DNA of 64,000 nucleotides from Tipula vernalis (GCA_958295665.1 OY282558.1:354063034-354127033), one strand, 5' to 3'. Numbered from the stretch's first letter, positions 28,600-41,393 are shown. The notes: generated by a model not told the origin, from the sequence alone. Made by a program: numbers and translations.

Positions 28600-30740
28600 T
28601 TTAACTGTTTGTTCTATCTAATGAAGGGAATTCAATTTTTGGACTAAAGCAGACTAAAAGGCAAAGAGGAAACATTTTGTCTTCTTTCGCAAGAAACGTC
28701 AGATTCTTCCCTTACCCTTAATAATATGTTTTGGCCTGTGAATAAAACAAAAGATTTCTTTGCCAGTCACAAACATTGGTATTCCTGGGAAACAATGAAT
28801 ATTTATTCCATAAAATGGAGGTTCTTTAGTTTCAGACTTCTGTCCCACCGTGTGTGTAGTGCCAACGTATACAAAGCAAAGTGACAACAAAATAGTTTTA
28901 TTTTATTATGAATCCATTGAGAGAACCAACCAGTGGAAAGTAGTGAAAATTCCTACAAGTCATTGATAAGCTTCTGAACAACATAAAATTTGTTGTAAAA
29001 TTTTGTTGTCTTCAATAAGACAAACAAAAAAAATTGCTCAAAATTTTTTCGTAAAAAGTGATTTTTACACCCGCCGCACTAAAAAGAACATTGTGAGCTT
29101 TAAAAATTTTACAACACTAAACTTTTTAGCAATCTTGTTGCGGGTACATTCAAGTTCAACAATTAAAAGCGACACATTAATTTATAAAATCATTCAGCCA
29201 GGATTTCCAATGTTTTCGAAGCACGTCCTGCAAGTCCTGTGGTAACCGGAACCAAATACTAATTTGCAGATCTCAGTACAAAAGATCCATTGTTCCATGG
29301 TGTGATTCACTTAAGTTATAGTCCAACTAATCAATATCTATAATATTGCAAAAATACATTAAAGCTAGCCGATATTTTCATAAGGTACATTAATAAAATA
29401 TAAATTCGTTTGATCTGTTTGGAAAGTTTTATTTATTTAAATATTTCCCATAACGAATATTTAATTTCCATTGAAATGCGTAACTCTTTCTATTTTTGCG
29501 AATTCTAATAATTATATTATACATATGCAAATATTATCTTTATTAACAAATCATGCAAAATATCGGAAATAAAATTTGAATTAACAACAAAATTGGTTTA
29601 CTAAATCAACGCAGTTAAAAAAAAAACACTTGAGTCGAAGATTTTATTACCTTGGCACTGAATAACATTGCAACATTTTTTGGATCTGATTATAATCAAA
29701 AATAGACAATAGTACAATCTGGCGTTTTACGTTATGGCCAGCTGAATAATTTTGAATACAAAAAAAAAATAATAAACGTGACTTTCGAAATGAAGTTGTT
29801 TCATATTTTTGTAGCACACTAGCCTCGCAGACAAACCATTGTCCCATATATAATTTAACTGACAAACAAATATTCACACTACTATAAACATGTCAACCGC
29901 GCAACAATAAATAAATTTCAACCGATTCATATTTTGATTTGTCATCATTGCGAGAAATAAATTTATATCAGTACAACAACCGAATAAAGATCCAGATTTT
30001 GTTTCAAGTGTTCGGTTGCCAGAATCATTAATAAATTGTCAGCTATCTCATAAACTATAAAATCGACAATGATTTTCCCCGGAAAATTTGTCTGACTCAT
30101 TTAACAAAATATATGCGATACCGAGATTTTTATTTTTGTTCGGTAGGTGGGATTTACTTGTTCATATTCGTGGAAAAATAATTAAATGAAGAAAAACAAA
30201 AAAAAAAGAAAAGAAAAATTTCACGTTAAAATAAAATTTACCATATGATCATTTTACAATTTCATATTTGTATAAACATTTTATAAATGAATAAATAAAG
30301 GAGGATGCACAGATGTAACGTAATATGATTTTTGGTATGGGAAAACGCAAAATAGAAAATCTAATTTTAACACACAAAAACAAAGAATTGTTTTTGTTTC
30401 TTTCAACTCGTTTTCACCTTACTAAAGTTATTTTTGTTTTGTATACAAAATTTTTAAAAATGGACTTTCGTATGCTAGGCATTTTGACAAACAGTCAGGT
30501 TTATGTTTATACTTTTATTGTGTAGTGTATTAACTTTACTTAAACGTAACGTTCGAATTTATTTGCTGTCATATGCGACATCTTAGAGTTTATAATGGAA
30601 TAGAATTTCGCAAATTTATTAACCTGTCTTTTGTTTTATTTTCTTTAGCAGTTTAAAAATAATATTCAGCTGGTAGGAAACTAACATTTTGGTTCAACTT
30701 TTGTGGTATTCCATAAATAGCCATAGATAACTACTGACTT
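28600..30740. other. No recognisable feature
   Basis: AT-rich non-coding sequence. Open frames at 28699-28890 (-), 29003-29245 (+), 29647-29877 (-) and 30325-30525 (+) have no similarity that I can recognise. Confidence 0.45.
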
Positions 30741-30764
30741 ACTGTGGTAAAGCAAAAATTTGCC

Positions 30765-30985
30765 CTTTAAGGTAAAAAAATACAGCGCGCTGATTGGTTG
30801 AAATAGCCGTCACATTTTTTAAGGTTATGTAATTTTGAGTGAAAGGCAAAAAATTTGCCGTATACAAAATTGAACCATGTTCAATTTTCCATTTTTGCCT
30901 TAAGGATATTTAATATCGCCTACTTGATACGACAGTTTTTATTGCCTCAAAGGCAAAAATCGTACATGTATCACTTCCCTTATTG
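30765..30985. mobile_element. MITE family B, copy 2
   Basis: Begins TTTAAGGTAAAAAAATACAG, then CGCGCTGATTGGTTGA, as in the copy at 4600-5062. It shares GGCAAAAAATTTGCCGTATA and ATTTTTGCCTTAAGG, and is followed by CATGTATCACT like the first copy. Shorter than copy 1, so one of the two has an indel. Confidence 0.6.
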
Positions 30986-30989
30986 ATTT

Positions 30990-31540
30990 GTTGGCGCTCT
31001 GGAATATTCAAGAATAAACAATAAGCTTGTAATTAGCCTCTATCAATTTTTGAGGTAAAGTAATACTTTTATTTTGTTTCATGAGGTTCTCAGTTGAGGT
31101 TTCAAGTTGAATTTCATCTTTGCTTAATTCAAATATTCTCTCGGAAACTGAATTAAAAAAACCTATTGGTAAATTTACACAATTTCATGAGAAACAATTT
31201 AGTTCCGGAATTTTCATTATCATTGTTTTATTGGTCATTTTCCTTCGTAAGATGAAACAGCTTCCTTGAATTTTTGATCTTTCCTTTTTTAATCAAACAA
31301 ATAAACAACATTTTGATCCATAAAACAACTTGCCACTAACTTTGCCTTGTGCTAAATCGTTATTCTTTTGGCAAATAAATTAAACCTGTTTATTTTCGAA
31401 GGAATAAGGTTCCCCAACATTTCCCGCTTTATACTCTTCTTAATAAAGATTCTATCTTCACTTTCCATTGTTTTCCGAGCCCATCCTTTTCTGGGTCTGT
31501 TTTTGAAATCCCTGGTATCATTTTAGGTTTTAATGTTTGT
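30990..31540. other. No recognisable feature
   Basis: AT-rich; no coding similarity or notable repeats seen before the LINE relic that follows. Confidence 0.45.
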
Positions 31541-31840
31541 ATTAGCACACGTCAGCATGGGTTTTTTCCGGACCGGTCAACGGTCACTAATTTAGCAGGG
31601 TTTCAAAATAATTTAATTAACTCTGTTGCATCGAAACTTCAAGTCGATGTGGTTTATACGGAGTTCCTAAAGCGTTCGGATAAATTGGCTTATGTCTTAT
31701 TTATCGGATCGCAAAATGTATGTCAAGATTGACAATACGATCTCAGAATATTTTATTGCGACATCTGGAGTACCTCAAGGTAGTCGCTTTGGTTCACTAT
31801 TATTTTTATTGTTCATTAACAATGTTGTGGATTAATGTGG
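31541..31840 (+). pseudogene. LINE reverse-transcriptase fragment
   Basis: Reads STRQHGFFPDRSTVTNL, then QVDVVYTEFLKRSDK (the YTDFxKAFD position of the first catalytic motif, here altered), then WLMSYLSDRKMYVKI and ATSGVPQGSRFGSLLFLLFI. These are consecutive RT motifs of a CR1/Jockey-type LINE. A frameshift between the two parts and missing ends show that it is a relic. Confidence 0.75.
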
Positions 31841-32348
31841 TTACTGTTATCTTTAGCTCGGAATTAACGGATTTGAGGTTTATTAAACGAAATTCGAAAG
31901 ATTTTATTTATGTTTATGGCCAAACAACTTTTAATAATTCTCGTTTAACACATTAAACAGAAATGTAAAAGCATTGCTTGAGCTAATAAAAACTTACAAA
32001 ATTGAAAACAAAGTATGGTAAAATCATCAAAAAGGTAATAAATCAGTCCTTACAATAAGTTTCTTTTCTATCTTCCATAAAAATAGATTTACGAGCCAAT
32101 ATTACAATATTACTGAAATTCTGAAGGTATCATGTTTACCTGGCTAAAATGATAATTGACCGTTCTTCATCCAACATAATTTAATCGCTGAATCGTACAA
32201 TATTCAAAAAGCTGCGATAAAATTATTACAGAAAAAAAAAATTGCGAGTATGACAATCGTTGATTGTAAAATTGAAGTTCAAATGACTAAAACTGGCCCG
32301 TTTGTTTTCTGTGATAGTCTTGATGATTTAAACAATTTACATCTTTAA

Positions 32349-32622
32349 GGCCCGTTGTACATTTCAGCTAAGCTAAGCGAGAAACGTAGTTTATATTAGC
32401 ATAGTTTAGCTCGCTTAGTTTACTCCGTTGTATATTTCAGCTAATTACATCGCTCACACAGACATTGATGTTTTTGCAAATTTCATTTATTATGATTTAT
32501 GACACGATACCTAATATAACTAAGCAGCCTACGATTTAATAATGAAATATACAAAAACATCAGCGTATATGTGAGCGATGTTAGCTGACATAGCTTAGCT
32601 TAGCTGAAATGTGCAACGGGCC
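32349..32622. mobile_element. Harbinger/Tourist-type MITE with TAA target duplication
   Basis: 274 bp. The ends GGCCCGTTGTACATTTCAGC and, mirrored, GCTGAAATGTGCAACGGGCC match over 28 bp with very few differences, and the inverted match continues inward (ACATCGCTCACA against TGTGAGCGATGT). TAA stands directly outside both ends (32346-32348 and 32623-32625), the 3-bp TWA duplication of PIF/Harbinger transposition. No coding region. Confidence 0.75.
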
Positions 32623-32861
32623 TAATAGTTGAAATTACCGGTGCAAATGGAATGTATTTATTATGAAGTATCACAATTTAAATAAGTTTTACTTGTAGAT
32701 TGGCTGATGCTGATTTGGGCCTTGTTGCTTTTTGAGATTGATGGATGTAGAAAATATATTTTGCAGCACTTAATTATCATTCCGATATTGGTTCGTCGAC
32801 TGCTGTGATGGACTATTATTTAAACTTTGTTTTTTTTAATGTTTTATAAACTGGTCCCAAA

Positions 32862-33470
32862 ATTAACGCAAGATTTGAATTAAATAGACAACACAGTTCT
32901 TAGTCTTTAGATTGTTATTTTTTTATTGAATCATAAAATACATAGGATATCGTTATTTATGGAATAACACATCGGGCAAATGGCCTCTACGGCTTTGTTG
33001 GCACATACGCACCCTTTTGTTGAAATTTTCCATGATCATTCTGCATAAATGGGACTGAATTTAGTTGATGCAGCGTTTAATTTCCTCCTGCAATGCACGG
33101 CTGGTTGTGGGCTTGTTGACATAGACATTTGACTTCAAATAACCACATAAAAAGCAATCTAATGGTGTTAAATCACACGATCTAGGGGGCCAATTCTGTC
33201 ACCGAAACGAGAGAGTACACGAATTGTTTCACGGGCTGTATGGCATGTGGCACTGTCTTGTTGAAACCACATATTGGCCACACCAATATCATCAAATTTC
33301 GGCAGAAAGAACTATGTTATCATGTCGCAATATCGAGCACCAGTAACAGTCACGGTTAAACCAGCCTCATTTTCAAAAAAGTTTTGGCGATAACCAAAGC
33401 CATCATGGTCAACCATATTTTGTATGAAATTTTCGAACTGTGGCCGCTAAACTTTCATTAATTTTGAGAT
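32862..33470 (-). pseudogene. Mariner-like transposase, C-terminal relic
   Basis: On the minus strand from 33416 down I read MVDHDGFGYRQNFFENEAGL, then FQQDSATCHTARETIRVLSR (the catalytic DNA-binding Asp motif is QQDGA/S), then PPRSCDLTPLDCFLCGYLKS (the third catalytic position, an Asp in this group, in LTPLD). NFNKRVRMCQQSRRGHLPDV follows near the end. One in-frame stop interrupts the first part and another lies near the C-terminus. The flank at 32862 (ACTGGTCCCAAAATTAACGC) looks like the family's terminal sequence. Confidence 0.8.
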
Positions 33471-33554
33471 ATTGTTCAATCATGAAAACACGTTGTAAAA
33501 TACTTGTGGGTGCTAGCAAATGTTTTGACAGCCTATTGAAAAATTACAAGGATG

Positions 33555-34220
33555 ATCTTTTAATGGGTGATTTAAATATTCTAAGAGATTACAGCCATAC
33601 ATATCAGGAAATTTAAACAACTATTACTCGGCTATAATTTATCTGAAGCTACTAATTTTCAAGGTGATAGCGCAACTTTGACGGATCTTACATTGACCAA
33701 AAATTTATCAAATCTGTTATATAGGGAAATATCTTTTGCTTGCACAACTACCCATGACTTAATTTATGGTTCATATGCTTTTAAAATAATAGGTTGGCAA
33801 AATTTAGAATATAGGAAGTTGAGAAATTTCAAAAATGTTGATAAATTAGCGTTAAATTGTTATGCAGCTAATCTAAACAGGATTAGTTTATATTATTTAC
33901 CTGATTTAAATCATAAGCTTAAATGTTTTAATGAACAAGTTTCCACGTAACAGATTTATTTGCCACTTTAAAACTTATTCAGGCTAAGAGTAATAAATCC
34001 GTCCAGCGGCTAACTCAGGAAAATCAGTGGCCCATTATAGGAAAAATTATCTACATTGTTGTTGGGTCCATTCAACTTTTAAGGAATACCGTAATTGGAT
34101 TAATAATCTTATTCGCAACAGCAAAGTTGTTGCATTCTCAAAAGTATTTAACGCCAATCCTTTACCTAACGTTAGCAGCGACACGAGATTAGCTAGCAGC
34201 AATATCATTAGTATTTATTG
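33555..34220 (+). pseudogene. LINE endonuclease/linker relic
   Basis: GDLNILRDYSHTYQE near 33560 matches the GDFN motif of an apurinic-type LINE endonuclease. DLTLTKNLSNLLYRE and THDLIYGSYAFKI at 33680-33790 match the DLxL and HDLIYGSY positions that end the domain. Then comes a decayed linker with FATLKLIQAKSNKSV and YRKN-like words up to 34220. Many frameshifts. Similar in type to the relic at 37850-38323. Confidence 0.6.
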
Positions 34221-34884
34221 AGCTGATTTTTTAATTTTTTTTGTTTTTGATGAATAAATTAAAATAAAAGCCAAATTTAAATACTTTAATAATTAATTAA
34301 AAATTTCAAATAATTTTTATTTTTTGCGATGTCCATCAAAGTAGCGACATCTGTGAAAACCATATTAACAAAATTTAACCATATAACAAGCAGAATCAGA
34401 ACTGTCAAACAATTGAATTTTACAATTCTCGAGCTCTTTACTTACTTAGATGCCAGTGCCATCTATTGTTGAAAGAAATTGCCAATACCACAAATTATTT
34501 TACTTTTGAGTACTTGAGTACCTGAGTGACACTGTTAATGAAACTAAACTTAAAAGTTAGAAAATACATTTTCATTTTTGAAGTTTAAAGTCAACGCAGC
34601 CAGGACGAAAAATACTTAAAGAGAAGTATTTTGTCTACATAATCTACAAATCACATTTTCGACACGGCTGTTTTTTATTTACCGAAGAATCTAGGTCATA
34701 TGTACGTTAGAAACTCAAAATATCTCAATTCTTGTCATAGTATAAAATTAACCAAAACAAAATATTTCATAGCAACCGAATGTTCAAAATCGACCGCACC
34801 GGTATCAGCTTCATGTTTGTGGTAACTAAAAATTTTGAGGCGAGGCATCTGATATGATGTAGATGTCTGGTATGATGATTAAAA
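34221..34884. other. No recognisable feature
   Basis: AT-rich non-coding sequence between a LINE relic and a family A repeat. Confidence 0.4.
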
Positions 34885-35215
34885 TGTCAATTAACGTTCC
34901 ATCTGTATTAAAATAGCGCAACTTGTATTTGCCATTTTATTTTAACATTTATGGCACCACTTTTACTTTCACTAAACTCAATAAAAAAGAGATAAACTTC
35001 AATATATTGAGGGATAAAATAAAAATCGATTAGCTAATCTTGAAATTGAGATACTACAGCTAATTTAGAAAATTTCACTAAACGCGCTTAGCAAATCCCT
35101 AAATTGTCTGTCAGTGGCATTATTATATCAATGCAATTAGGTAGTAGGTAGTAAATTAGCTAATCGAATATAATTGATCGCGCTTAGCTAATTTCTAGTC
35201 TGTCAATTGTATTAA
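34885..35215 (-). repeat. Dispersed repeat family A, copy 3
   Basis: Reverse-complement relation to 7029-7340 and the same sense as 7660-7895: TCTGTATTAAAATAG, ACTTGTATTTGCCATTTTAT, AAAGAGATAAAC, ATCGATTAGCTAATCTTGAA and CTAGTCTGTCAATTG in order. It lacks the opposite arm, so it is a half element. Confidence 0.6.
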
Positions 35216-36480
35216 AACCTTAATTTTAAGCTCTTTTTTGGATAAGTAAAAAAGTTGCCGGCTAACTTGCACCGGACTCTGTCAATAAAAAGCCAAAACA
35301 TCAAATTTTTTTGGGAATAAAATAATGTTTTCTGCAATCTATTTAAAATAAATGTACCTAAGTCACATTTATCTATTTTAAATACGAGTAAAATCTCTGG
35401 ATTATGGAGCCAATGGCGCCGTTGTAATGAATTGAGAAAAATTTACAATTTTCTTATTATACTTCCGTTAACTAAACTCTCCGTTTTAAGCCTAAGTAGT
35501 ACTCAGATCGATTTCGAGTGAAATATTTTTACGATTTTACCAAAGTGAAATTAGAGACGAGAAATTTCGTTTCTTTTTTCACTGAGCGGTACTTAGTTTA
35601 ACATTGAAGAGCCTAAGCTGGAAACAATATTTCCACTTGAATATTTGACATTTATAATTTTGTTAGATTTTGGAAGAAAAATCTTTACGGTAATTAATTA
35701 AATTCTCGACAAAATAAATAAATGAATTGTTCGGTGAAAAACACGACAATAGTGATTAAAACACTGATAACAAGATGTATTGCATTTGACGGTTTAAGAA
35801 AAATGTCATCACAGTTGCCTACTTTAAAAGGCAAATTCCTCTAAAAAAATTCATTTCTATTTGATTTGAAAACCAGTAGACTTTTGGAGACGGCATTAAA
35901 ATTTTACTTCATTTTGATCCGAGTACTTAGTTTTATACTGTTAACAGACAAAAAGATTATCGCAATAATATCACATCGCGATTTCAATTTCATTTTAAAA
36001 ATGTCATTAAAACAAAATCATTCTATCTTACATACACTTTCTGTATCTTTTTTGAATTTCACGTTTATCGAGTTTGTACAACTAGATTACGATAATAAAG
36101 TTATGATGCACGGTAAATCTGAAAGCTTTGAAAAAGAGTTGTGGCAGAATGAAAAAAATCCTACATAATCTCGAAATCGCGAATAGCTAGTTTGTGTCTG
36201 TCGGAGGTATTAGCGAATGAAAATTCGTAGAACCTACGTTATACTGGAAATTTCGTTAAGGCGGTAACCTGGTGTAACGGCTTCAAAAAATCAATTTTTT
36301 TTTTGCCCAAATCGATAATACATTATCCCTAGAATATACCCTTCATGCGAAAATGACAAAATGACGGCTTTTAAAAAGTACAGGTAAATTAACAATGATA
36401 AACTTTCATCAACCTTTATCCTCCATGTTCGGAAACTTTAAACGCGTTTTTTTCAAAACCATGTTTTTCAAACTCAAAAA
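35216..36480. other. No recognisable feature
   Basis: AT-rich. One open frame of 100 codons at 35866-36168 (+) has no similarity that I can recognise and lies in sequence of the same composition as its surroundings, so I do not call it a gene. Confidence 0.45.
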
Positions 36481-37089
36481 ATTGTCCATGGATCAAAATA
36501 ATTCTTAAAACAGATTTTATAATTTATTTATAGTGAAAGAGTATTTAGAAAAAGCTGAATTAAGGACCAAATACAGCGAAAGTTTAATTTGTGCCAAAGA
36601 TAATTGTGATAAACAAAAGGTGCCCGAAGAGATAGACAAGCATATGGAGTATTTTGCGGGTGAAGAATTTGAGGGCATTGTAATGGAGAACCATTATCTT
36701 AGTAATGATTTGAAGATCCTACAAGCGAAGAACATAGAGCTGACTTGCAGAGTAAATATATTAGGGTTTGATAGTGCCAATCAACATAACAACAAAACCA
36801 ATGTTATTACAGCTGGATTACCAAACGCTGAATGCAGCGCTTCTGACGTTGTTATTAAAATATTCAATGGATTGAAATGCACGCGAATATCGCGAATAAG
36901 AACTCCAATATAATTACTCCACGGCAAATTATTGATGAGATGATTTTAATTAAGTTTAAATCCTGCGAAGGAAGGATAAAAAACGTACGAGGAAACATTT
37001 AGCAGCTGGTAAAACTGGATTCCAATTAGAGAAGGACAAAATCGACCAATATTTTTACGCGAACACGCGAACGATATCAATAAGCTCCA
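36480..37089 (+). pseudogene. LINE ORF1 relic (coiled coil)
   Basis: The frame 36533-36913 contains SNDLKILQAKNIELTCRVNI, a coiled-coil heptad pattern, followed by VITAGLPNAECSASDVV and IFNGLKC. This corresponds to the ITGLPxxE position and following helix of CR1-type LINE ORF1 proteins. In a shifted frame RQIIDEMILIKFKSCEGRIK continues the domain to about 37000. It lies upstream of an endonuclease relic in the same orientation (37850-38323), with a foldback element between them. Confidence 0.55.
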
Positions 37090-37790
37090 AAGCCTTTGAT
37101 TTATTTGAAAAACCGCATACACCCGAATTATCATTGTCTTTTGCTATGATAATTTTTCACACAAGCAGAATAAATTATTTGTTCGGTCGACATTTAACAT
37201 GGTCGCCTTAGGATTTTACATCATAAAAATGAAATGTCAACTCGTGATTATGTTAACGTTAGCAGCAACATAATAATAGGAACATGATAATTTTCTATTT
37301 TCAACTGCAGCAGCTTGTCGACTATTATTGTTTTCTAGTGAGACGATTTGTCCGCGTAATCGTGTATGTCAACTATAAGGTTAATCTTAAAATTAAGTAA
37401 ATGGCATATTGATCTAGTGAAACGTAAATGTGAGATACCACTATCGCCTGATAGATTATTGAAGCAATTATAAAATAAATTGATCGATTGATTTAAAATG
37501 TTGAACTGTATGCACTACATCAGAGCTGCCTCCAATATTTTTAATTTTGCTTTACAATTCTTATTTGAGATCACCCGTGAAAATACAGCCCTACGGTGCA
37601 ATACATACATAAAACAAGAGCCAATTCGATGCGTATAAAAGGATTGCTTTCCATCAAAATCGAACAACAACATGACAGATTGGGAAATATTTCAAAAAAT
37701 TATTACACGATTCGGGCAGCGTAATAAAAATTTGTGAGTACTACAAAATATTTATTACAGGTTTCGGTCACAGTCTTAGTTTCCTATTGT
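37090..37790. mobile_element. Foldback MITE family E, copy 2
   Basis: Shares GAAAAACCGCATACACCCGA at its left with 25502 (GAAAACACCGCATACACCTA) and ATTCGGGCAGCGTAATAA, ATATTTATTACAGGTTTCGG at its right with 26190-26290. The left terminal arm is missing. It appears to sit inside a LINE, between ORF1 and endonuclease remains, so it is younger than that LINE copy. Confidence 0.55.
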
Positions 37791-37849
37791 ACTAAATGAA
37801 AATGGCAGATATGACTATTGACTCGTTAGTAGAAAGTATGTTTTGACCG

Positions 37850-38323
37850 AAGTGACGGGTAGGGGGAAACTGCTATCTATGTGAAAAATAATTTAAATTC
37901 GGCGCAAATGTACAGTTCTAATTGTGATTCATGTCAAATTCCTGGTGTGAGTTGACAGCAGTTTTAATATATTTGCAGTATATAGATGCCAGCGTAAATT
38001 GATGACAATTTTTTTTAAATTTTATTGTCGTTTAAATTGTATTGTCTAAATACCAAAACAGCTTCATAATGGGTGATTTTAATATCGACTGTTTGAACTC
38101 TGATTGCTGTAATGTTAATGACTATTCAGCTCTAATTAACTCGAATGGATTTGCAATATTGAATAAAATTTGGAATGGATATCTGACCCGATGTAACAAT
38201 GGTATCTTTGGTAGTATCATTGATCACGAAGTTTCTGATTTATTCAAATATAAATACGCAATTTCACTTTGTGATACTGATTTATCTAATCATAAAGTAA
38301 TATATGTAGAATTTAGTGCCTAA
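37850..38323 (+). pseudogene. LINE endonuclease relic
   Basis: RRGETAIYVKNNLNSAQ at about 37865 matches the RGGGVAIYV segment, and 38042-38323 holds MGDFNIDCLNSDCCNV, then GFAILNKIWNGYLTR, then SIIDHEVSDLF and LSNHKVIYVEF. These correspond to the GDFN, TR, SIIDH and SDHK active-site motifs of LINE endonucleases (the last changed to SNHK). It probably belongs with the ORF1 relic at 36480-37089. Confidence 0.75.
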
Positions 38324-38474
38324 AAATACGGGAAAAACAGAAATTAAGGAAATATCTTTTCTAAACTATGATTCAATTCTGTCAAAGTCTCCTCAATGCA
38401 TTCATTAATATTCAAAATTCACACTGTCGTTGGTTTCATATAAATCCATCTTGTTCGAATATCCAATATTAAGC

Positions 38475-38877
38475 TTAGTTCTTTACCGTTTCTCTCCTCA
38501 ATGCTCGTGTGTCTGTTATTGACATTGCTAAGTTTTGTGAGAATTCAAACTCCTCGTTAATTGAACCGTTAAAGCGAACAAAACCCAAATTGTAAAATTT
38601 TCCATTTTCATCATGTATGTTTATGTTGAAATGTGTTATGTTGTCTTTGACGTTCACTTGTCCATTCATTTACAGGGATGCTGTATTTTATATTGTTTTT
38701 CTTTTCTTTTGAAAGTTCAGATCTAACCTCGCTTTTAATTTTATCTGTAAACTTATGAATAAGCAATATCACTGAATTTGCCGATTTCGATAAAGCATAA
38801 CCACGAGCAAACAACGCTTCCCTAATAAATTTATATTTTATTATTCCTTTAATTGAGAAATTATCAATAACGGGCAT
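38475..38877 (-). pseudogene. hAT-type transposase fragment
   Basis: Two overlapping frames on the minus strand together read KYSIPVNEWTS, then, after a frame change, FNINIHDENGKFYNLGFVRF and NGSINEEF. This matches the DEWTS...YxNxNxH...NLGLxRxxGSxxAE segment following the first catalytic Asp of insect hAT transposases. The upstream part (VIDNFSIKGIIKYKFIREAL) is also consistent. Short, broken and without the rest of the enzyme. Confidence 0.45.
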
Positions 38878-38879
38878 CC

Positions 38880-40760
38880 GTAATGTTACGATGCCAGTCT
38901 GAACGACCTTATCCTAGCAAGCCGTGACATACCCCGCAGATGTCATAAGGAAAAACAGCAGACCGATTTTCACCGTGACTATTTTGTATACAATTTTTTC
39001 AAAGCCTTCTAGATTGTTTTGTATTAAAGCGTTAGTATTTTTCATTCTTCGTTTTATTATACTCTGAAAACATTATATTGATACATGGCATTGTTGAGAT
39101 GCCGGTAATGCGATAACAACCTGTAATCGCTTTTCCTACTTTTTGAAGGACCTATCTCGCTATTCATTTTGTTCTTGTTTCTTTTAGATCTGATGAAATT
39201 TTTTACTATACTAAATAGATTCATGTTCATTATTCACGAATTTTATAAATCAAATGAATAAATAAGTTTAACTCAATTCAAAGAATTCCAAATTAGGAAG
39301 CTGCAAAATAAATTTATTAATCTACGACTATAATTTTCAATCCATCATTGGCAGCTATTACATCACAGAAACAACATTTCTATTTTGTCACCGCACGAAT
39401 GGGTTCATACACACTTTTGTATATGCACAATTTCTCTTTTTCGGTTGCTAAAAATATTTTACAATAAAAATACAATGTCTCTAACGACCATAAAAATAAT
39501 GTATTGACATTTAGTCATTTATGACAATCTGCTGTGTCTCGCGCATTTGTACAAATAAATTATCTCTACAATTTTGGCAAGAAGCAAAAAAAAAAAATGT
39601 GACAATTATCTCTCAGAATTTGCAGTATGTGTTTATTTTGTGTTTAAAAGCATTAACAAAATAATTACTGGCGGCTTTAAAATAATAAGTCAAAAACAAT
39701 GAAAACATTTTAATTGATTGTTTAAGCTAATTAATTTTTTTTTTCTTAATTATATATTAGAATACATAATAGATAGACTGCAGACGTTTATTGTATACAA
39801 ATAGGATTGGTGAAATGTACGTCAGAAGTTTACGGATTTTATTATTTTGAATAATGAAATATAAACAAATAGACTGTTGCATTCGTTATAATTTATTTTG
39901 TATCAATAACATTTGGAGGTGAAAAATAATCATAAACACATAGTGGTGGGTTTAAATTCGCGGAAAAGATGAGTAATGCGAGACACAAAGGTATATGAGC
40001 AAATTAAATTTTATATTATTTGTTTATTATAGCTATAGTCTATACTTGAAATAAGTTCTTTAGCACCGTAACATAATAACATAAACATTATAAATGTTTT
40101 ATATTAAATAATTAATCATAAAGACTAAATTAAGTATACGTATACCTTTGATTTATCGATGTGCAAAAAATTCAGCGTCGACCTATTTATTTATACGATA
40201 TTAATTAAAACCAATTAATTTTTAAGTGTTTACATTAGTCATACTCGTTGATTGGTTTATTCGGTTAACTTGCTGCTAAATCGAATTTTCGAACCGTTGG
40301 AATTTTAAATTTAAGTGCGAATATATACAAAAATTGTTTTATTTTTTCCTAAACAGATTTGCCTCTTTAACGGTTAGTTCTTCTTAAAATAATTATATTT
40401 CAATGTACAGTTTTTTTTTTTGCTAACTCTTATCTGTCCTTTTCTTATAAAAAGAGATCAGTTAATCTACAGTGGTAGTTAACAGTCACGACAAAGTTAT
40501 AAAAGTAGAGCGATAGGATCTTGGCTGGGTACCAATGTGATTTTCATCCAAACAGATCAAGAACCGATCAAACTTTTACTCTTAGTATATTGAAGTGTCT
40601 ATAATGTAGCGGCAGCGGAAGGAACGCACTTTACAATGGAGTTACAATAGCCCGTTGTTGCCTCCAAAAACTAAACCCTCGTATTATTTTTTAAAATTTT
40701 TAATTTGTTTCACATTACCAACTAAATGAAAACGATTGCTCATCGAAACACATATTACTT
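38880..40760. other. No recognisable feature
   Basis: AT-rich sequence with no coding similarity, RNA gene or long inverted repeat that I could recognise. Confidence 0.45.
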
Positions 40761-41070
40761 TGAGATAAACGATAGAGTTGAGTATTCTAAATATAAATTT
40801 TGGGCTTGTTAACCAAAAGGAAGTAAATCGAGGTGATATTTTGAAGATTCAAAAGAATACCAATAACCAATTTATGCTCCTGCTCATTTCTTTCAAAATT
40901 TGTCGTATTGTATCCTATCTGGAAAATCTCAGGTTCTTCATCTGTGGCGAAAATAGACTCAATTAACATATAAATAAAGTAGCGTTTAGGGTACCTTAGG
41001 GAATTATGTTGAGACCAATCTTGTATATTTTTAATCCTATTATCAGTATACAGATCTGTACTAATGACGC
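40760..41070 (+). pseudogene. Possible LINE RT relic
   Basis: Near 40985-41040 the plus strand reads VAFRVP*GIMLRPILYIFNP, which resembles the SGVPQGSxLGPxLFxxF motif with a stop in place of Q. Upstream, NTNNQFMLLLISFKICR could be the segment before it. Too decayed to assign to a clade. Confidence 0.3.
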
Positions 41071-41340
41071 TATATATTGCCATTGACATCAAGTTAAAGT
41101 GAGTTTCAGTGCTCGAAGAGGCTTCTGGTGTTCCTAAATTCCCACAATGAGTAACGAATCTAAACTCACACGTTTATACCAAAAACTGAGCTACAGTAAT
41201 AAATTGAGAAAAGTTTAAGCAGTGGCAGAGACAGTCTTAAAACCGAATAAATGCTAAATTAAAGCTAGATGGTTTGAAGATTCATTCATTAAAAATCAAT
41301 ATTGACAACTTTTACAAAAATACTAGCCACCAACAGACAA

Positions 41341-41393
41341 TTCATGGCTTTTTAGGAAATACACAAATATATTGTTCCTAAAAAAGCCATGAA
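41341..41393. other. Perfect hairpin
   Basis: TTCATGGCTTTTTAGGAA is mirrored by TTCCTAAAAAAGCCATGAA around a short A- and T-rich loop. This could be a tiny foldback remnant or a transcribed hairpin. Nothing around it decides. Confidence 0.6.

Noticed and set aside
35866..36168. 100-codon open frame on the plus strand
   Set aside because: AT-rich composition like its surroundings, no recognisable domain, signal or family; chance frames of this length are expected.
40787..41092. 101-codon open frame on the minus strand
   Set aside because: The plus strand here looks like decayed LINE RT; the minus-strand frame shows no similarity.
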